This document shows, piece by piece, positions 1-8,303 of a DNA stretch of 64,000 nucleotides. Origin of the DNA: KK5 sp034043675. Lineage in GTDB: Bacteria; Pseudomonadota; Gammaproteobacteria; Burkholderiales; Burkholderiaceae_C. The stretch lies in NCBI RefSeq assembly GCF_034043675.1, contig NZ_JAXCLA010000012.1:124001-188000 (forward strand), read 5' to 3'. Each line of letters begins with the position of its first letter. The stretch's first letter is position 1. The notes beneath the pieces are model-generated. The model worked only from the letters and a program-made list of their open reading frames with translations, did not search any database and was not told where the DNA came from. Both the position numbers and the translations under genes were made by a program.

Positions 1-303
1 CAGGCCCAACTCCTGCCAGATGTGCTCCAGCTTCGGCGTGCGGCGGAAGCCCTCGGGCCGGTCGCGTAGCGCTGTGGCCACGGCCTCGTGATTGCCGATG
101 ACGAGGATCGGGCCGCCGCCCAGGCGCAGCGTGTAGCGCGGGCCCAGTTCCTGCGCCCACTGCTCCATCTGCTGGTGGAAGCGCGCCGGCTCGACGCGCA
201 GCAGGTGCCCGAACACCGGCAGGCCGCGCGGAGACGGCAGGTCGGCGAGCCGCAGCCGCCGTTCGGATGTCTCCTTAGCTGACAGGATGTCCGGGGTATC
301 CAT
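1..303 (-). CDS. Cytochrome P450, N-terminal fragment (runs off the window)
   Basis: Reading leftwards from an ATG at 303, a 101-codon open frame reaches the window edge. The product begins MDTPDILSAKE and contains LPSPRGLPVFGHLL, then GPRYTLRLGGGPILVIG and EAVATALRDRPEGFRR. This is the usual opening of a soluble bacterial P450: the proline-rich hinge, then helix A and the first beta strands. P450s are heme monooxygenases; the heme-binding cysteine lies outside the window, so substrate class cannot be judged. A GGAGG ribosome site lies four bases before the ATG. The gene is divergent from the prolyl oligopeptidase. Confidence 0.85.
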   Translation of the reverse strand, partial: MDTPDILSAKETSERRLRLADLPSPRGLPVFGHLLRVEPARFHQQMEQWAQELGPRYTLRLGGGPILVIGNHEAVATALRDRPEGFRRTPKLEHIWQELGL

Positions 304-373
304 GGGGCCTCCGCCGTCCGTATCGGTGCAACTGTAAGGCTAGACTTTGCCCTCCAGATCAGAGGGTGCCGAC

Positions 374-2500
374 ATGCTTCGTTCATCGTCCCGCATCGCC
401 GCAGCCGCCCTGCTGCTGGCTTCCGCCGCCCTGGCGTCCGCCGCTGAACCGTACCCGCCGGCCGCGCGCCAGCCGGTGACGAACGTCTACCACGGCACCG
501 CCGTCGTCGACGACTACCAGTGGCTGGAAGACGCCGCCAGTCCGGCCACCCGGGAATGGGTGGCCGCCGAGAACCGGCTGACCCGCTCGGCTCTCGACGC
601 GCTGTCCGGCCGCGCCGCGCTGCGCGCGCGCATCGAGGCGCTGCTGACCTCGCGCTCCGCCACCTACTACGGCCTGCGCCGCGCCGGCGGCGTCTGGTTC
701 GCGCTGAAGTCGCAGCCGCCGAAGCAGCAGCCGCTGCTGGTGAGCTTCGCCGACCCGGCGCGGATGGACACCGAGAAGGCCGTCGTCGACCCGAACGTGC
801 TGGCGGCCGACGGCTCGCTGGCAATCGATTTCTTCGAGCCCTCGCCGGACGGCCGGCGGGTGGCCGTGTCCTTGTCCGAGAAGGGCAGCGAGGACGGCTC
901 GGTCCACCTGTTCGACGTCGCCAGCGGCAAGGAGACCGACGTCGTCGTGCCGCGCGTGCAGTACCCGACCGGCGGCGGCTCGGTGTCCTGGCGCGCCGAT
1001 GGCAAGGGCTTCTTCTACACGCGCTACCCGGCGCCCGGCGAGCGCGCCGAGGCCGATGCGCACTTCTACCAGCAGGTCTATTTCCACGCGCTCGGCCAGC
1101 CCGTCGAGCGCGACCGTTATGTGATCGGCCACGACTTCCCGCGCATCGCCGAGATCGCGCTGAGCAGCAGCAAGGCCGGCGAGCAGCTCGCCGAGGTCAA
1201 GAACGGCGACGGCGGCGAGGCCTCGTACTACCTGCTCGGCAAGGGCGCCGGCGCGAAGTGGCAGCGCGTGGCGGACCTGAAGGACGGCGTGAAGGCCGCG
1301 CTGTTCGGCGACGACGGCTTCGTCTACCTGCTCTCGCGCGACGGCGCGCCGCGCGGCAGGCTGCTGCGCCTGCCGGTGAGCAGGCCTGTGCTGGCGCGCG
1401 CGCAGACGCTGCTGCCCGAGGGCGAGGCCACGCTGGAGCACATCGCGGTCAGCGGCCGCACGCTGTTCGTCTCCGGCCTGCTGGGCGGGCCCTCGCAACT
1501 GCAGGCGATCGATTTGAAGACCCTGAAGCCGCGCGTGCTCGAGCTGCCGCCGGTCAGCAGCGTCAACGACCTGGTGCGCGACGGCGACGGCGTGCTGGCG
1601 CTGATCGCGAGCTACACCGAGCCGCTCGCCTGGTGGCGCCTCGATGCCGGTGGCCACGCGACGAAGACCCCGCTGGCGATGACCAGCCTCGCGGACTTCA
1701 GCGACTGCGAAGTGGTGCGCGAGTTCGCCACATCCAAGGACGGCACGCGCGTGCCGCTGAACATCCTGCGCCGCAAGGGCACGGTGCTGGACGGCCGCAA
1801 CCCAACCATCCTCTACGGCTACGGCGGCTATGGCGTCAGCATGGTGCCCGGCTTCTCAGTGACGCGCCGCGCCTGGTTGGACCACGGCGGCGTCTACGCG
1901 ATCGCCAACCTGCGCGGCGGCGGCGAGTTCGGCGAGGCCTGGCACCTGGCCGGCAACCTGACGAAGAAGCAGACCGTGTTCGACGACTTCATCGCTGCCG
2001 CCGAACATCTGATCCAGCGAAGCTACACGACGCCCGCGAAGCTGGCCGCGCAGGGCGGCAGCAACGGCGGCCTGCTGATGGGTGCGGCGCTGACGCAGCG
2101 GCCCGATTTGTTCCGTGCCGTCCACAGCGCGGTGGGCATCTACGACATGCTGCGGGTGGAGTTGGACCCGAACGGCGCCTTCAACGTCACCGAGTTCGGC
2201 AGCGTGAAGGACCGCGCGCAGTTCGAGGCGCTGTACGCCTACTCGCCCTTCCACCGCGTGAAGGATGGCACCGACCACCCGGCGCTGCTGCTGACCACCG
2301 GCGACAACGACGGCCGCGTCAACCCGGCGCACTCGCGCAAGATGCTGGCCCGGCTGCAGGCGGCCGACCCGCAGGGCCGGCCCCTGCTGCTGCGCACGAC
2401 GGCTGCCGGCGGCCACGGCATCGGCACGCCGCTGTCGGAGACGATCAACATGCAGACCGACGTCTTCGCCTTCCTGTTCTGGCAACTGGGCGTGGATTGA
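374..2500 (+). CDS. Prolyl oligopeptidase, secreted (peptidase family S9A)
   Basis: A 708-residue serine peptidase that cleaves short peptides after proline. The N-terminus (MLRSSSRIAAAALLLASAALASA) is a signal peptide, so it should act in the periplasm or outside the cell. A beta-propeller region is followed by the alpha/beta hydrolase domain. The catalytic triad is visible: Ser563 in GGSNGGLLMG, Asp646 in DGRVNPAHS and His681 in GGHGIGT. Length is normal for the family. The frame is open back to a TTG at 347, but the ATG at 374 starts exactly at the signal peptide and has AGAGGG upstream. The gene converges on nadC. Confidence 0.93.
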   Translation: MLRSSSRIAAAALLLASAALASAAEPYPPAARQPVTNVYHGTAVVDDYQWLEDAASPATREWVAAENRLTRSALDALSGRAALRARIEALLTSRSATYYGLRRAGGVWFALKSQPPKQQPLLVSFADPARMDTEKAVVDPNVLAADGSLAIDFFEPSPDGRRVAVSLSEKGSEDGSVHLFDVASGKETDVVVPRVQYPTGGGSVSWRADGKGFFYTRYPAPGERAEADAHFYQQVYFHALGQPVERDRYVIGHDFPRIAEIALSSSKAGEQLAEVKNGDGGEASYYLLGKGAGAKWQRVADLKDGVKAALFGDDGFVYLLSRDGAPRGRLLRLPVSRPVLARAQTLLPEGEATLEHIAVSGRTLFVSGLLGGPSQLQAIDLKTLKPRVLELPPVSSVNDLVRDGDGVLALIASYTEPLAWWRLDAGGHATKTPLAMTSLADFSDCEVVREFATSKDGTRVPLNILRRKGTVLDGRNPTILYGYGGYGVSMVPGFSVTRRAWLDHGGVYAIANLRGGGEFGEAWHLAGNLTKKQTVFDDFIAAAEHLIQRSYTTPAKLAAQGGSNGGLLMGAALTQRPDLFRAVHSAVGIYDMLRVELDPNGAFNVTEFGSVKDRAQFEALYAYSPFHRVKDGTDHPALLLTTGDNDGRVNPAHSRKMLARLQAADPQGRPLLLRTTAAGGHGIGTPLSETINMQTDVFAFLFWQLGVD

Positions 2501-2507
2501 GGCTTGA

Positions 2508-2527
2508 GGCCCCCGCCCGGCGGGGCC
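2508..2527. terminator. G+C hairpin between convergent genes, possible weak terminator
   Basis: GGCCCCCGCC pairs with GGCGGGGCC across a very short loop, with one bulged C. It sits between the stop codons of the prolyl oligopeptidase (+) and nadC (-). There is no T-run on either strand, so it would at best be a weak or Rho-assisted terminator. Confidence 0.3.
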
Positions 2528-2544
2528 GCGCTCCTGCTGCTTCG

Positions 2545-3408
2545 TCAGCCTTCCACGCGCATCGAGTAGTCGATCGCCCGCACGTCCTTGGTCAGGCGGC
2601 CGATCGAGATCCTGTCGACGCCGGTGGCAGCGATCCAGCGCAGCTGTTCCAGCTCGACGCCGCCGGACACTTCCAGCAGCGCGCGGCCGTCGGTGATGGC
2701 CACGGCCTCCTTCATCATGGCCTCGTCGAAGTTGTCCAGCAGCACGCTGGTAGCGCCGGCGCTCAGCGCCTCCTGCAGCTCGGCGATCGACTCGACCTCG
2801 ACCTGGATGTCCACGCCCGCGCCAAGGGCCTGCGCCGCGTGCAATGCGGCACCGACGCCACCGGCCGCGGCGATGTGGTTTTCCTTGATCAGGATGCCGT
2901 CGTACAGCGCCAGCCGCTGGTTCGCTCCGCCGCCTGTGCGTACTGCGTACTTCTGCGCCAGACGCAGGCCTGGAATGGTCTTGCGCGTGTCCAGCACCGC
3001 GCAGCCGCGCGGATTGGTGCTGGCGCCGGCGATGGCGTCGGCATGGCGGCGCGTCTGCGTCGCGGTGGCGGACAGCAACTGCAGGAAGTTCAGCGCCGGC
3101 CGCTCGGCCGAGAGCAGCGCGCGGCCATCGGCCTCGATGCGGCAGACGAGGGTGTCGGCGCTCATCAAGGCGCCTTCGTCGTAGAGCCACTCGATGCGGG
3201 CGCTCGGGTCCAGCGCGGCGAACACGCCAGCGAACCACTCGCGGCCGCACAGCACCGCCGCCTCGCGCACGCGCACATGGGCCTTCACGCGGCGACCGGC
3301 CGGCACCAGTTGCGCGGTCCAGTCGCAGATGCCGATGTCCTCGGCCAGCGCGTCGCGGATGTTGCGGGCGCGGGCTTCGTTCAGAGTCTCGTTGTGGTCG
3401 CTGCTCAT
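2545..3408 (-). CDS. nadC: Nicotinate-nucleotide pyrophosphorylase (quinolinate phosphoribosyltransferase)
   Basis: A 287-residue cytoplasmic enzyme that makes nicotinate mononucleotide from quinolinate and PRPP in de novo NAD synthesis. Visible motifs are DTRKTIPGLR, GGGANQRLALYDGILIKENH, VEVES, LLDNF and EVSGG, in the family order and at normal length. In many NadC proteins the segment GGGxxNHR has a histidine where this one has glutamine (NQR). The start ATG overlaps the stop of the upstream hydrolase gene as ATGA, so the two are translationally coupled. No nadA or nadB lies nearby. Confidence 0.95.
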   Translation of the reverse strand: MSSDHNETLNEARARNIRDALAEDIGICDWTAQLVPAGRRVKAHVRVREAAVLCGREWFAGVFAALDPSARIEWLYDEGALMSADTLVCRIEADGRALLSAERPALNFLQLLSATATQTRRHADAIAGASTNPRGCAVLDTRKTIPGLRLAQKYAVRTGGGANQRLALYDGILIKENHIAAAGGVGAALHAAQALGAGVDIQVEVESIAELQEALSAGATSVLLDNFDEAMMKEAVAITDGRALLEVSGGVELEQLRWIAATGVDRISIGRLTKDVRAIDYSMRVEG

Positions 3409-4106
3409 TCCGGCTGGCCGATCGTCAGCGTCAGGTTCACCAAGCCCTCGATCTGGCCGGTGATCTCGTCGCCAGGCTTCACGGGGCCGACGCCTTCCGG
3501 CGTGCCGGTGTAGATCAGGTCGCCGGGGCCCAGGTGATAGAACTGCGACAGGTTGGCGACGATCTCGGCATTGCTCCAGATCATGTCGGACAGGTCGCCG
3601 CGTTGCTTCTCGACGCCGTTGACCTGCAGCGTGATCGCGCCCTTGCCCATGTCGCCGGCCTGCGCCGCCGGGATCAGGTCGGTGATGACGGCGGACTGCT
3701 CGTAGGCCTTGCCGGTGTCCCAGGGCCGGCCGGTGGCCTTGGCGGCGTTCTGCAGGTCGCGGCGGGTCATGTCCAGGCCGGCGGCATAGCCCCAGATCGC
3801 GGCGGCGGCCTGTTCGGGCGTGGCGCGGAACAGCGGCGCGCCGAGTGCGAGCACCAGCTCCATCTCGTAGTGCAGGTTCTGCGTCATCGGCGGGTAGGCG
3901 ATCGTGGCGCCGGACTCGACCAGCGCATTGGCCGGCTTGCTGAAGTAGAACGGCGGCTCGCGGTCGGGGTCGCTGCCCATCTCGCGCGCATGGGCCGCGT
4001 AGTTGCGGCCGACGCAGAAGATGCGGGAGACGGCATAGCGTGCGCTGCTGCCGCGCACCGGCACGCTGGGCTGTTCGGGGGCGGGGAAAATGTAGGTGCT
4101 GCTCAT
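3405..4106 (-). CDS. Fumarylacetoacetate hydrolase family protein (fumarylpyruvate hydrolase-like)
   Basis: A 233-residue single-domain FAH-fold protein. Family members cleave C-C bonds in acylpyruvates using a divalent metal. The metal-binding pattern is visible in HYEMELVLALG and in the later GYAAGLDMTRRD; FCVGRNYAAHAREMG and the C-terminal GTPEGVGPVKPGD are family hallmarks. The size matches fumarylpyruvate hydrolases and YcgM-type oxaloacetate tautomerases/acylpyruvases. The exact substrate cannot be set from sequence, because no gentisate or homogentisate genes are adjacent. Its TGA overlaps the nadC ATG by four bases, and it is divergent from rlpA. Confidence 0.85.
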   Translation of the reverse strand: MSSTYIFPAPEQPSVPVRGSSARYAVSRIFCVGRNYAAHAREMGSDPDREPPFYFSKPANALVESGATIAYPPMTQNLHYEMELVLALGAPLFRATPEQAAAAIWGYAAGLDMTRRDLQNAAKATGRPWDTGKAYEQSAVITDLIPAAQAGDMGKGAITLQVNGVEKQRGDLSDMIWSNAEIVANLSQFYHLGPGDLIYTGTPEGVGPVKPGDEITGQIEGLVNLTLTIGQPE

Positions 4107-4159
4107 GGGGCTGAAGCATACGCTTTGCGTCCCGGCGAGGATCGTTTAGGGTTGCGCCC

Positions 4160-5143
4160 ATGCGAGAGAGAACAAGTTGGGGCGGGGCGCTGCTGGCGCT
4201 CCTGTTGACCTTGGTGCTGGCCGGCTGCGCGAGCCACCGCGGCGTCGCCGAGCGCGACGGCCCGGAGGCGGTGATCCCGCCCGATCTGCAGAAAGTGCCC
4301 GATGCCACGCCGCACGTCGAGCGCATCCGCGCCGGCGGGCCGAACAAGCCCTATGACGTCGACGGCCAGCGTTATGAGCCGATGACCGAGGACAAGCCGC
4401 TGGTCGAGCGCGGCCTGGCCTCCTGGTACGGCAAGAAGTTCCACGGCCGGCCGACCTCCAGCGGCGAGGTCTACAACATGTACGCGATGACGGCCGCCCA
4501 CGCGACCATGCCGATCCCGAGCTATGCCCGTGTGCGCAATCCGGCCAACGGCCGCGAGGTGATCGTGCGGATCAACGACCGCGGGCCCTTCCACAAGGGC
4601 CGCATCATCGACCTCAGCTACACCGCCGCGCTGAAGCTGGACGTGCTGCGCGGCGTCTCGCCGGTGGAGGTGGAGCGCATCACCTATGAGGACATCCGCA
4701 CCGGTGCCTGGATGCGTGGGCGCAAGAGCACCGACGATCCGGCGCCGGTGTACGCCGCGGCCGAACCGGTCGGCGCACCGCAGCGCGAGACCACGGCGGA
4801 CCTGCGGCCGGCCGAGGACACGTCGCCTGCACCGGTCTTGCCGACGGTGCCCGCCACGGCCACCGCGCCACCGGTGCCGGCGCCCGCGGTGGTGCCGCCG
4901 GCCGCGGCCCCGGGCTTCTGGGTACAGCTCGGCGCCTTCTCCAAGCTCGATGGCGCCGAGGCCTACCGCGAGAAGCTGGTGCGCGAGCTGGACTGGCTCG
5001 CGCCGCTGCTGGCCATCTTCAAGGACCGCGGCCTGAACCGCCTGCAGGCGGGGCCCTACGCCAGTCGGGCCGACGCCCAGGCCGCCGCCGACCGCGTGCG
5101 CCACACGATGGCGCAGGCCGCGGTGGTGGTCGAGCGGAAGTAG
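4160..5143 (+). CDS. rlpA: RlpA-family septal lipoprotein (lytic transglycosylase with SPOR domain)
   Basis: A 327-residue lipoprotein. The signal peptide ends in the lipobox LAGC with Cys23 as the lipidation site. A double-psi beta-barrel covers roughly residues 85-172 (ERGLASWYGKKFHGRPTSSG, then AAHATMPIPSYARV and VRINDRGPFHKGRIIDLS); the conserved histidine and aspartate of this fold are the catalytic residues in characterised RlpA. A Pro/Ala-rich linker leads to a SPOR domain at about 252-327 (FWVQLGAFSKLDGAEAY, LQAGPYASRADA), which binds denuded septal peptidoglycan. The expected role is cutting naked glycan strands during daughter-cell separation. It converges on the repeat-protein gene with only nine bases between the stops. 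Confidence 0.92.
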   Translation: MRERTSWGGALLALLLTLVLAGCASHRGVAERDGPEAVIPPDLQKVPDATPHVERIRAGGPNKPYDVDGQRYEPMTEDKPLVERGLASWYGKKFHGRPTSSGEVYNMYAMTAAHATMPIPSYARVRNPANGREVIVRINDRGPFHKGRIIDLSYTAALKLDVLRGVSPVEVERITYEDIRTGAWMRGRKSTDDPAPVYAAAEPVGAPQRETTADLRPAEDTSPAPVLPTVPATATAPPVPAPAVVPPAAAPGFWVQLGAFSKLDGAEAYREKLVRELDWLAPLLAIFKDRGLNRLQAGPYASRADAQAAADRVRHTMAQAAVVVERK

Positions 5144-5152
5144 GGGCTATCC

Positions 5153-8100
5153 TCAGGCCAGCTTCTTGCGGCGACGCGTCAGCCAACCGATCACGCCGAA
5201 GCCGGCCAGCAGCATCGCGTAGCTGGACGGTTCCGGCACGGCGCCGACCTGCGTCACGTCCAGCCAGACCTCGTTGGCGTGGCTGTAGTCCAGGGTGTAC
5301 TCGAAGCCGTTGCCGAATCCGCTGGTCGTCACGTTGGCGAAGGTACCGGTCAGCGCGCCGGAGCTGCTCATCAGCAGGTAGGTGTCGCCCTGCTGCAGCA
5401 TGCAGCTGAAGCAGCTCAGCGCCAGGGTGCTGCCGTCGATCGCAGCCGTGCCGGCGACCTGCAGGAAATCGCTGGCGGCAGCCGAGCTGAGCCGGATGTC
5501 CAGCACGCCCAGCGGGCCTTGCACCAGGTTGCTCGCCAGTGTCAGCGTGCCGGTCGCCGCGGCGGATCCGGGGGCGATGTGGCCGTTGTTGGTGAGCGTG
5601 CCGTTGGCCTGGATCGTTGCCACGCCCATCAAGGTGCCGGCATTCGTGAAGTTGTCCGGCAGGCGCAGCGTGCCTGTCTGCGCTTCCAAGGTGCCGAGGT
5701 TCTGCAAGGCCACGCCGGACAGGTCGCTGGTGCCGCCGCCGGCGGTTTTGACGATGCTGCCCGTGTTCACGAGATCGCCGCCGCCGTAGATGCCGCTGTC
5801 GTTGGCAAACTCGTAGCGGCCGTTGTTCGTCAGCGCGCCGCTGCCGTAGGCGTACAGGTTGTCTGTGGCAGACGTGCGGCCGGCCAGCGTGAGGCCCGCG
5901 GCGTACTTGTAGCTGCCGCCCTCCACGTACAGCGTGCTGCCGCTGGCGCTCTGCCAGGCGCCCGTCATCGTGCTGCTGGTCCAGTGCGCGTCGCCGGTGG
6001 CGACGACGTTGTTGGCCGTGATCGTGCCGCCCGACAGGTAGAGATTGCTGCCGGTGCTCAGCGTGCCGTTGAAGGTCGCGCCGTTGGTCACCAGCACCTG
6101 GCCGGCGCCGGTGATGCGGCTGCCGCTGGCGAACTGGGCGCCGTTGTCGAAGACCATGCGGCCGGTCTGCACGTCGATGACGCCGGTGCTGGCGTTGCTG
6201 AAGCCGCTGACGCTGACATGGGTGTCGCCGCCGCCGGCGATCTTGGCCAAGGTGCCCTTGTTGACGAAGCTGCCGGCGCCGCCGTTGTTGTACAGGCCGG
6301 CATCGTTCAGGAACTGGTAGCTGCCGGTGTTGACCAGCGTGTTGCCGTCGTCGAAGTACAGGTTGTCGGTGGCCGTCATCGTGCCGGCATTGGTCAGCGT
6401 TCCGCCCACGTACTTGTAGCTGCCGCCGTCGACGTAGAGGGTGCTGCCGCTGGCGGTCTGCCAGGTGCCAGCCATCGTGTCGCTGGTCCAGTGCACATCA
6501 CCGGTCGCGACGACGTTGTTGCCCGTGATCGTGCCGCCCGACAGGTAGAGGTTGTCGGCGGTGCTCAGCGCGCCGCTGAAGCTCGCGCCGCGGGTCACCA
6601 GCACCTGGCCGGCGCCGGTGATGCGGGTGCCGCTGGAGAAGCTGGCGCCGCTGTCGAAGATCATGCGGCCGGTCTGCACGTCGATGATGCCGGTGTCGCC
6701 GTTGCTGAAGCCGCTGATGCCGATGTGGCTGTCGCCCGCGCCGCCCACTTTGGCCAGGGTGCCGTTGTTGATGAAGCTGCCGGGGCCGTCGTTGTTGTAG
6801 AGGCCCGCGTCGTTGGTGAACTGGTAGCTGCTGTTGTTGACCAGGGTGCTGCCGGCGTTGAAGTACAGGTTGTCGGTGGTCGTCATCGTGCCGGCATTGG
6901 TCAGCGTGCCGGCCACGTACTTGTAGCTGCCGCCGTCCACGCGCAAGGTGCTGCCACCGGTGTTCTCCCAGGTGCCGGACAGTGTGCCGGCGGTCCAGTA
7001 CACGTCGCCGGTGGCGACGACGTTGTTGGCCGTGATCGTGCCGCCCGTCAGGTACAGGTTGTTGGCGGTGCTCAGCGCGCCGCTGAAGCTCGCGCCGTTG
7101 GTCACCAGCACCTGGCCGGCGCCGGTGATGCGGGTGCCGCTGGCGAACTGGCCGCCGTTGTCGAAGAGCATGCGGCCGGTCTGCACGTCGATGACGCCGG
7201 TGCCGCTGTTGCTGAAGCCGCTGACGCTGACGTGGCTGTCGCCGCCGCCGCCCACCTTGGCCAGGGTGCCGTTGTTGACGAAGCTGCCGGGGCCGTCGTT
7301 GTTGAACAGGTTCGAGTCGTTCGTGAACTGGTAGCTGCCGTTGTTCGTCAGCGTCGTGCCGTTGTTGAAGTACAGGTTGTCGCTGGCGACCAGGGTGCCC
7401 GCATTGCTCAGCGTGCCGCCCACGTACTTGTAGCTGCCGCCCACGATGTTGACGGTGGTGCCGCTGGCCGTCTGCCAGCTGCCGGCCAGCGTGCCGCTGT
7501 TCAGTTGCAGGCTGCCGCTGGACAGCGTGGCCGGGGTGGTGCCGCTGCCGGTGTAAGTGCCGCCGCCGAGCACCAGGCTGCCGTCCGACGAGAAGGCGCC
7601 CGAGAAGCTCGCGCCGCCGCTGACCAGCACCGTGCCGGGGCCGGTGAAGCTGCTGCCCGCGTTGAACGTGGCGCCGCTGTTGAAGATGATGCGGCCGGTC
7701 TGCGCATTGATCGTGCCGCCGTTGTTGACGAAGCCACTGATGCCGATGGTGCTGTCGCCCCCGCCAGCGACCTTGGACAGCGTGCCGGTATTGACGAACA
7801 CGCCCGAGGCGCCGTTGTCGAACAGGCTCGAATCGTTGAGGAAGCGGAAATTGCCGCCGTTGTTGATCGTGTTGCCGGTGGCGAAGTACAGGTTGTCGCT
7901 GGCGTCGATGGCGCCGCCGGCCGTGGTGGTCAGTGCCACGTCCAGGTATTTGTAGCTGCCGCCGATGATGCTGAGGGAGTCGCCGCTGCCCAGCGTCGTC
8001 AGGCAGCCGGAAACGCTGTAGTTGCCGCTGCTGAAGCTGCAGACATCGGCCATGGCCAGCTGCGACATGCCGGCCAGCGCCAGCGCCGCGGCGGCACTGG

Positions 8101-8164
8101 AGGCGCGCAGCCGGAACCGGGCGGGGCGGTGATGGACTGAGGGGACCGGACGGAAGGCTTGCAT
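5153..8164 (-). CDS. Large repetitive PEP-CTERM surface protein
   Basis: A 1003-residue secreted protein. The N-terminus has a basic stretch and a signal peptide ending near GMSQLAMADV. The C-terminus is a textbook PEP-CTERM signal: VPEPSSYAMLLAGFGVIGWL followed by TRRRKK, which is recognised by an exosortase. Between them lie Gly/Asn/Thr/Ser-rich repeats of 169 residues, each starting near GGSYKY and containing DNLYF, DVQTGRM and RITGAGQVLV. They look like a beta-helix of the adhesin or matrix-protein type. The start was placed at the ATG giving MQAFRPVPS, with GGAG nine bases upstream; in-frame starts further upstream lack a signal-peptide context. It is divergent from the ECF sigma gene, which may control it (inference). 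Function is unknown; a matrix or adhesion role is likely. Confidence 0.88.
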   Translation of the reverse strand: MQAFRPVPSVHHRPARFRLRASSAAAALALAGMSQLAMADVCSFSSGNYSVSGCLTTLGSGDSLSIIGGSYKYLDVALTTTAGGAIDASDNLYFATGNTINNGGNFRFLNDSSLFDNGASGVFVNTGTLSKVAGGGDSTIGISGFVNNGGTINAQTGRIIFNSGATFNAGSSFTGPGTVLVSGGASFSGAFSSDGSLVLGGGTYTGSGTTPATLSSGSLQLNSGTLAGSWQTASGTTVNIVGGSYKYVGGTLSNAGTLVASDNLYFNNGTTLTNNGSYQFTNDSNLFNNDGPGSFVNNGTLAKVGGGGDSHVSVSGFSNSGTGVIDVQTGRMLFDNGGQFASGTRITGAGQVLVTNGASFSGALSTANNLYLTGGTITANNVVATGDVYWTAGTLSGTWENTGGSTLRVDGGSYKYVAGTLTNAGTMTTTDNLYFNAGSTLVNNSSYQFTNDAGLYNNDGPGSFINNGTLAKVGGAGDSHIGISGFSNGDTGIIDVQTGRMIFDSGASFSSGTRITGAGQVLVTRGASFSGALSTADNLYLSGGTITGNNVVATGDVHWTSDTMAGTWQTASGSTLYVDGGSYKYVGGTLTNAGTMTATDNLYFDDGNTLVNTGSYQFLNDAGLYNNGGAGSFVNKGTLAKIAGGGDTHVSVSGFSNASTGVIDVQTGRMVFDNGAQFASGSRITGAGQVLVTNGATFNGTLSTGSNLYLSGGTITANNVVATGDAHWTSSTMTGAWQSASGSTLYVEGGSYKYAAGLTLAGRTSATDNLYAYGSGALTNNGRYEFANDSGIYGGGDLVNTGSIVKTAGGGTSDLSGVALQNLGTLEAQTGTLRLPDNFTNAGTLMGVATIQANGTLTNNGHIAPGSAAATGTLTLASNLVQGPLGVLDIRLSSAAASDFLQVAGTAAIDGSTLALSCFSCMLQQGDTYLLMSSSGALTGTFANVTTSGFGNGFEYTLDYSHANEVWLDVTQVGAVPEPSSYAMLLAGFGVIGWLTRRRKKLA
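5900..7950 (-). repeat. Tandem 507-bp (169-codon) coding repeats inside the PEP-CTERM gene
   Basis: The codons for GGSYKY recur with the same base at 5903, 6410, 6917, 7424 and 7946. The first three spacings are exactly 507 bp and the last is 522 bp. The last, N-terminal unit is more diverged, and the C-terminal one is cut short. Exact period at both DNA and protein level suggests duplication by unequal crossover with later homogenisation. Confidence 0.9.
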
Positions 8165-8259
8165 GACGGGTTGCTCCAAGGTTGAAGAGATCCACGAGCC
8201 GCCGCGATCGGCAGTCCCTATCCCTGAACACGCAGTCGCCCGGCCCAAGCCGCCAACTC

Positions 8260-8279
8260 ACCCCCTAAATATGGGGGGT
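8260..8279 (+). promoter_or_regulatory. Dyad upstream of the ECF sigma gene
   Basis: ACCCCC and GGGGGT form perfect six-base arms around TAAATATG, 25-44 bases before the chosen sigma start. The AT-rich centre stands out in an otherwise G+C-rich intergenic region. It could be an operator or part of the promoter of the sigma-kinase operon, or of the divergent PEP-CTERM gene. The GGGGGT arm also lies directly before the alternative ATG at 8280. Confidence 0.4.
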
Positions 8280-8303
8280 ATGCCACTGCTAGAGTCGTGC
8301 GCA

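Noticed and set aside
520..3513. A 997-codon plus-strand frame across prolyl oligopeptidase and nadC
   Set aside because: Arg/Ala-rich shadow frame; both overlapping genes have clear catalytic motifs in other frames.
5900..7950. Possible CRISPR array because of regular repeats
   Set aside because: The period is 507 bp, the whole unit is coding and in frame, and there are no unique spacers or cas genes.
5279..8140. A 953-codon open frame on the plus strand opposite the PEP-CTERM gene
   Set aside because: It is the mirror of the repeats in high-G+C DNA: low-complexity Ala/Val/Gly/Asp protein, no signal peptide or domain. The minus-strand frame has a signal peptide and a PEP-CTERM signal.
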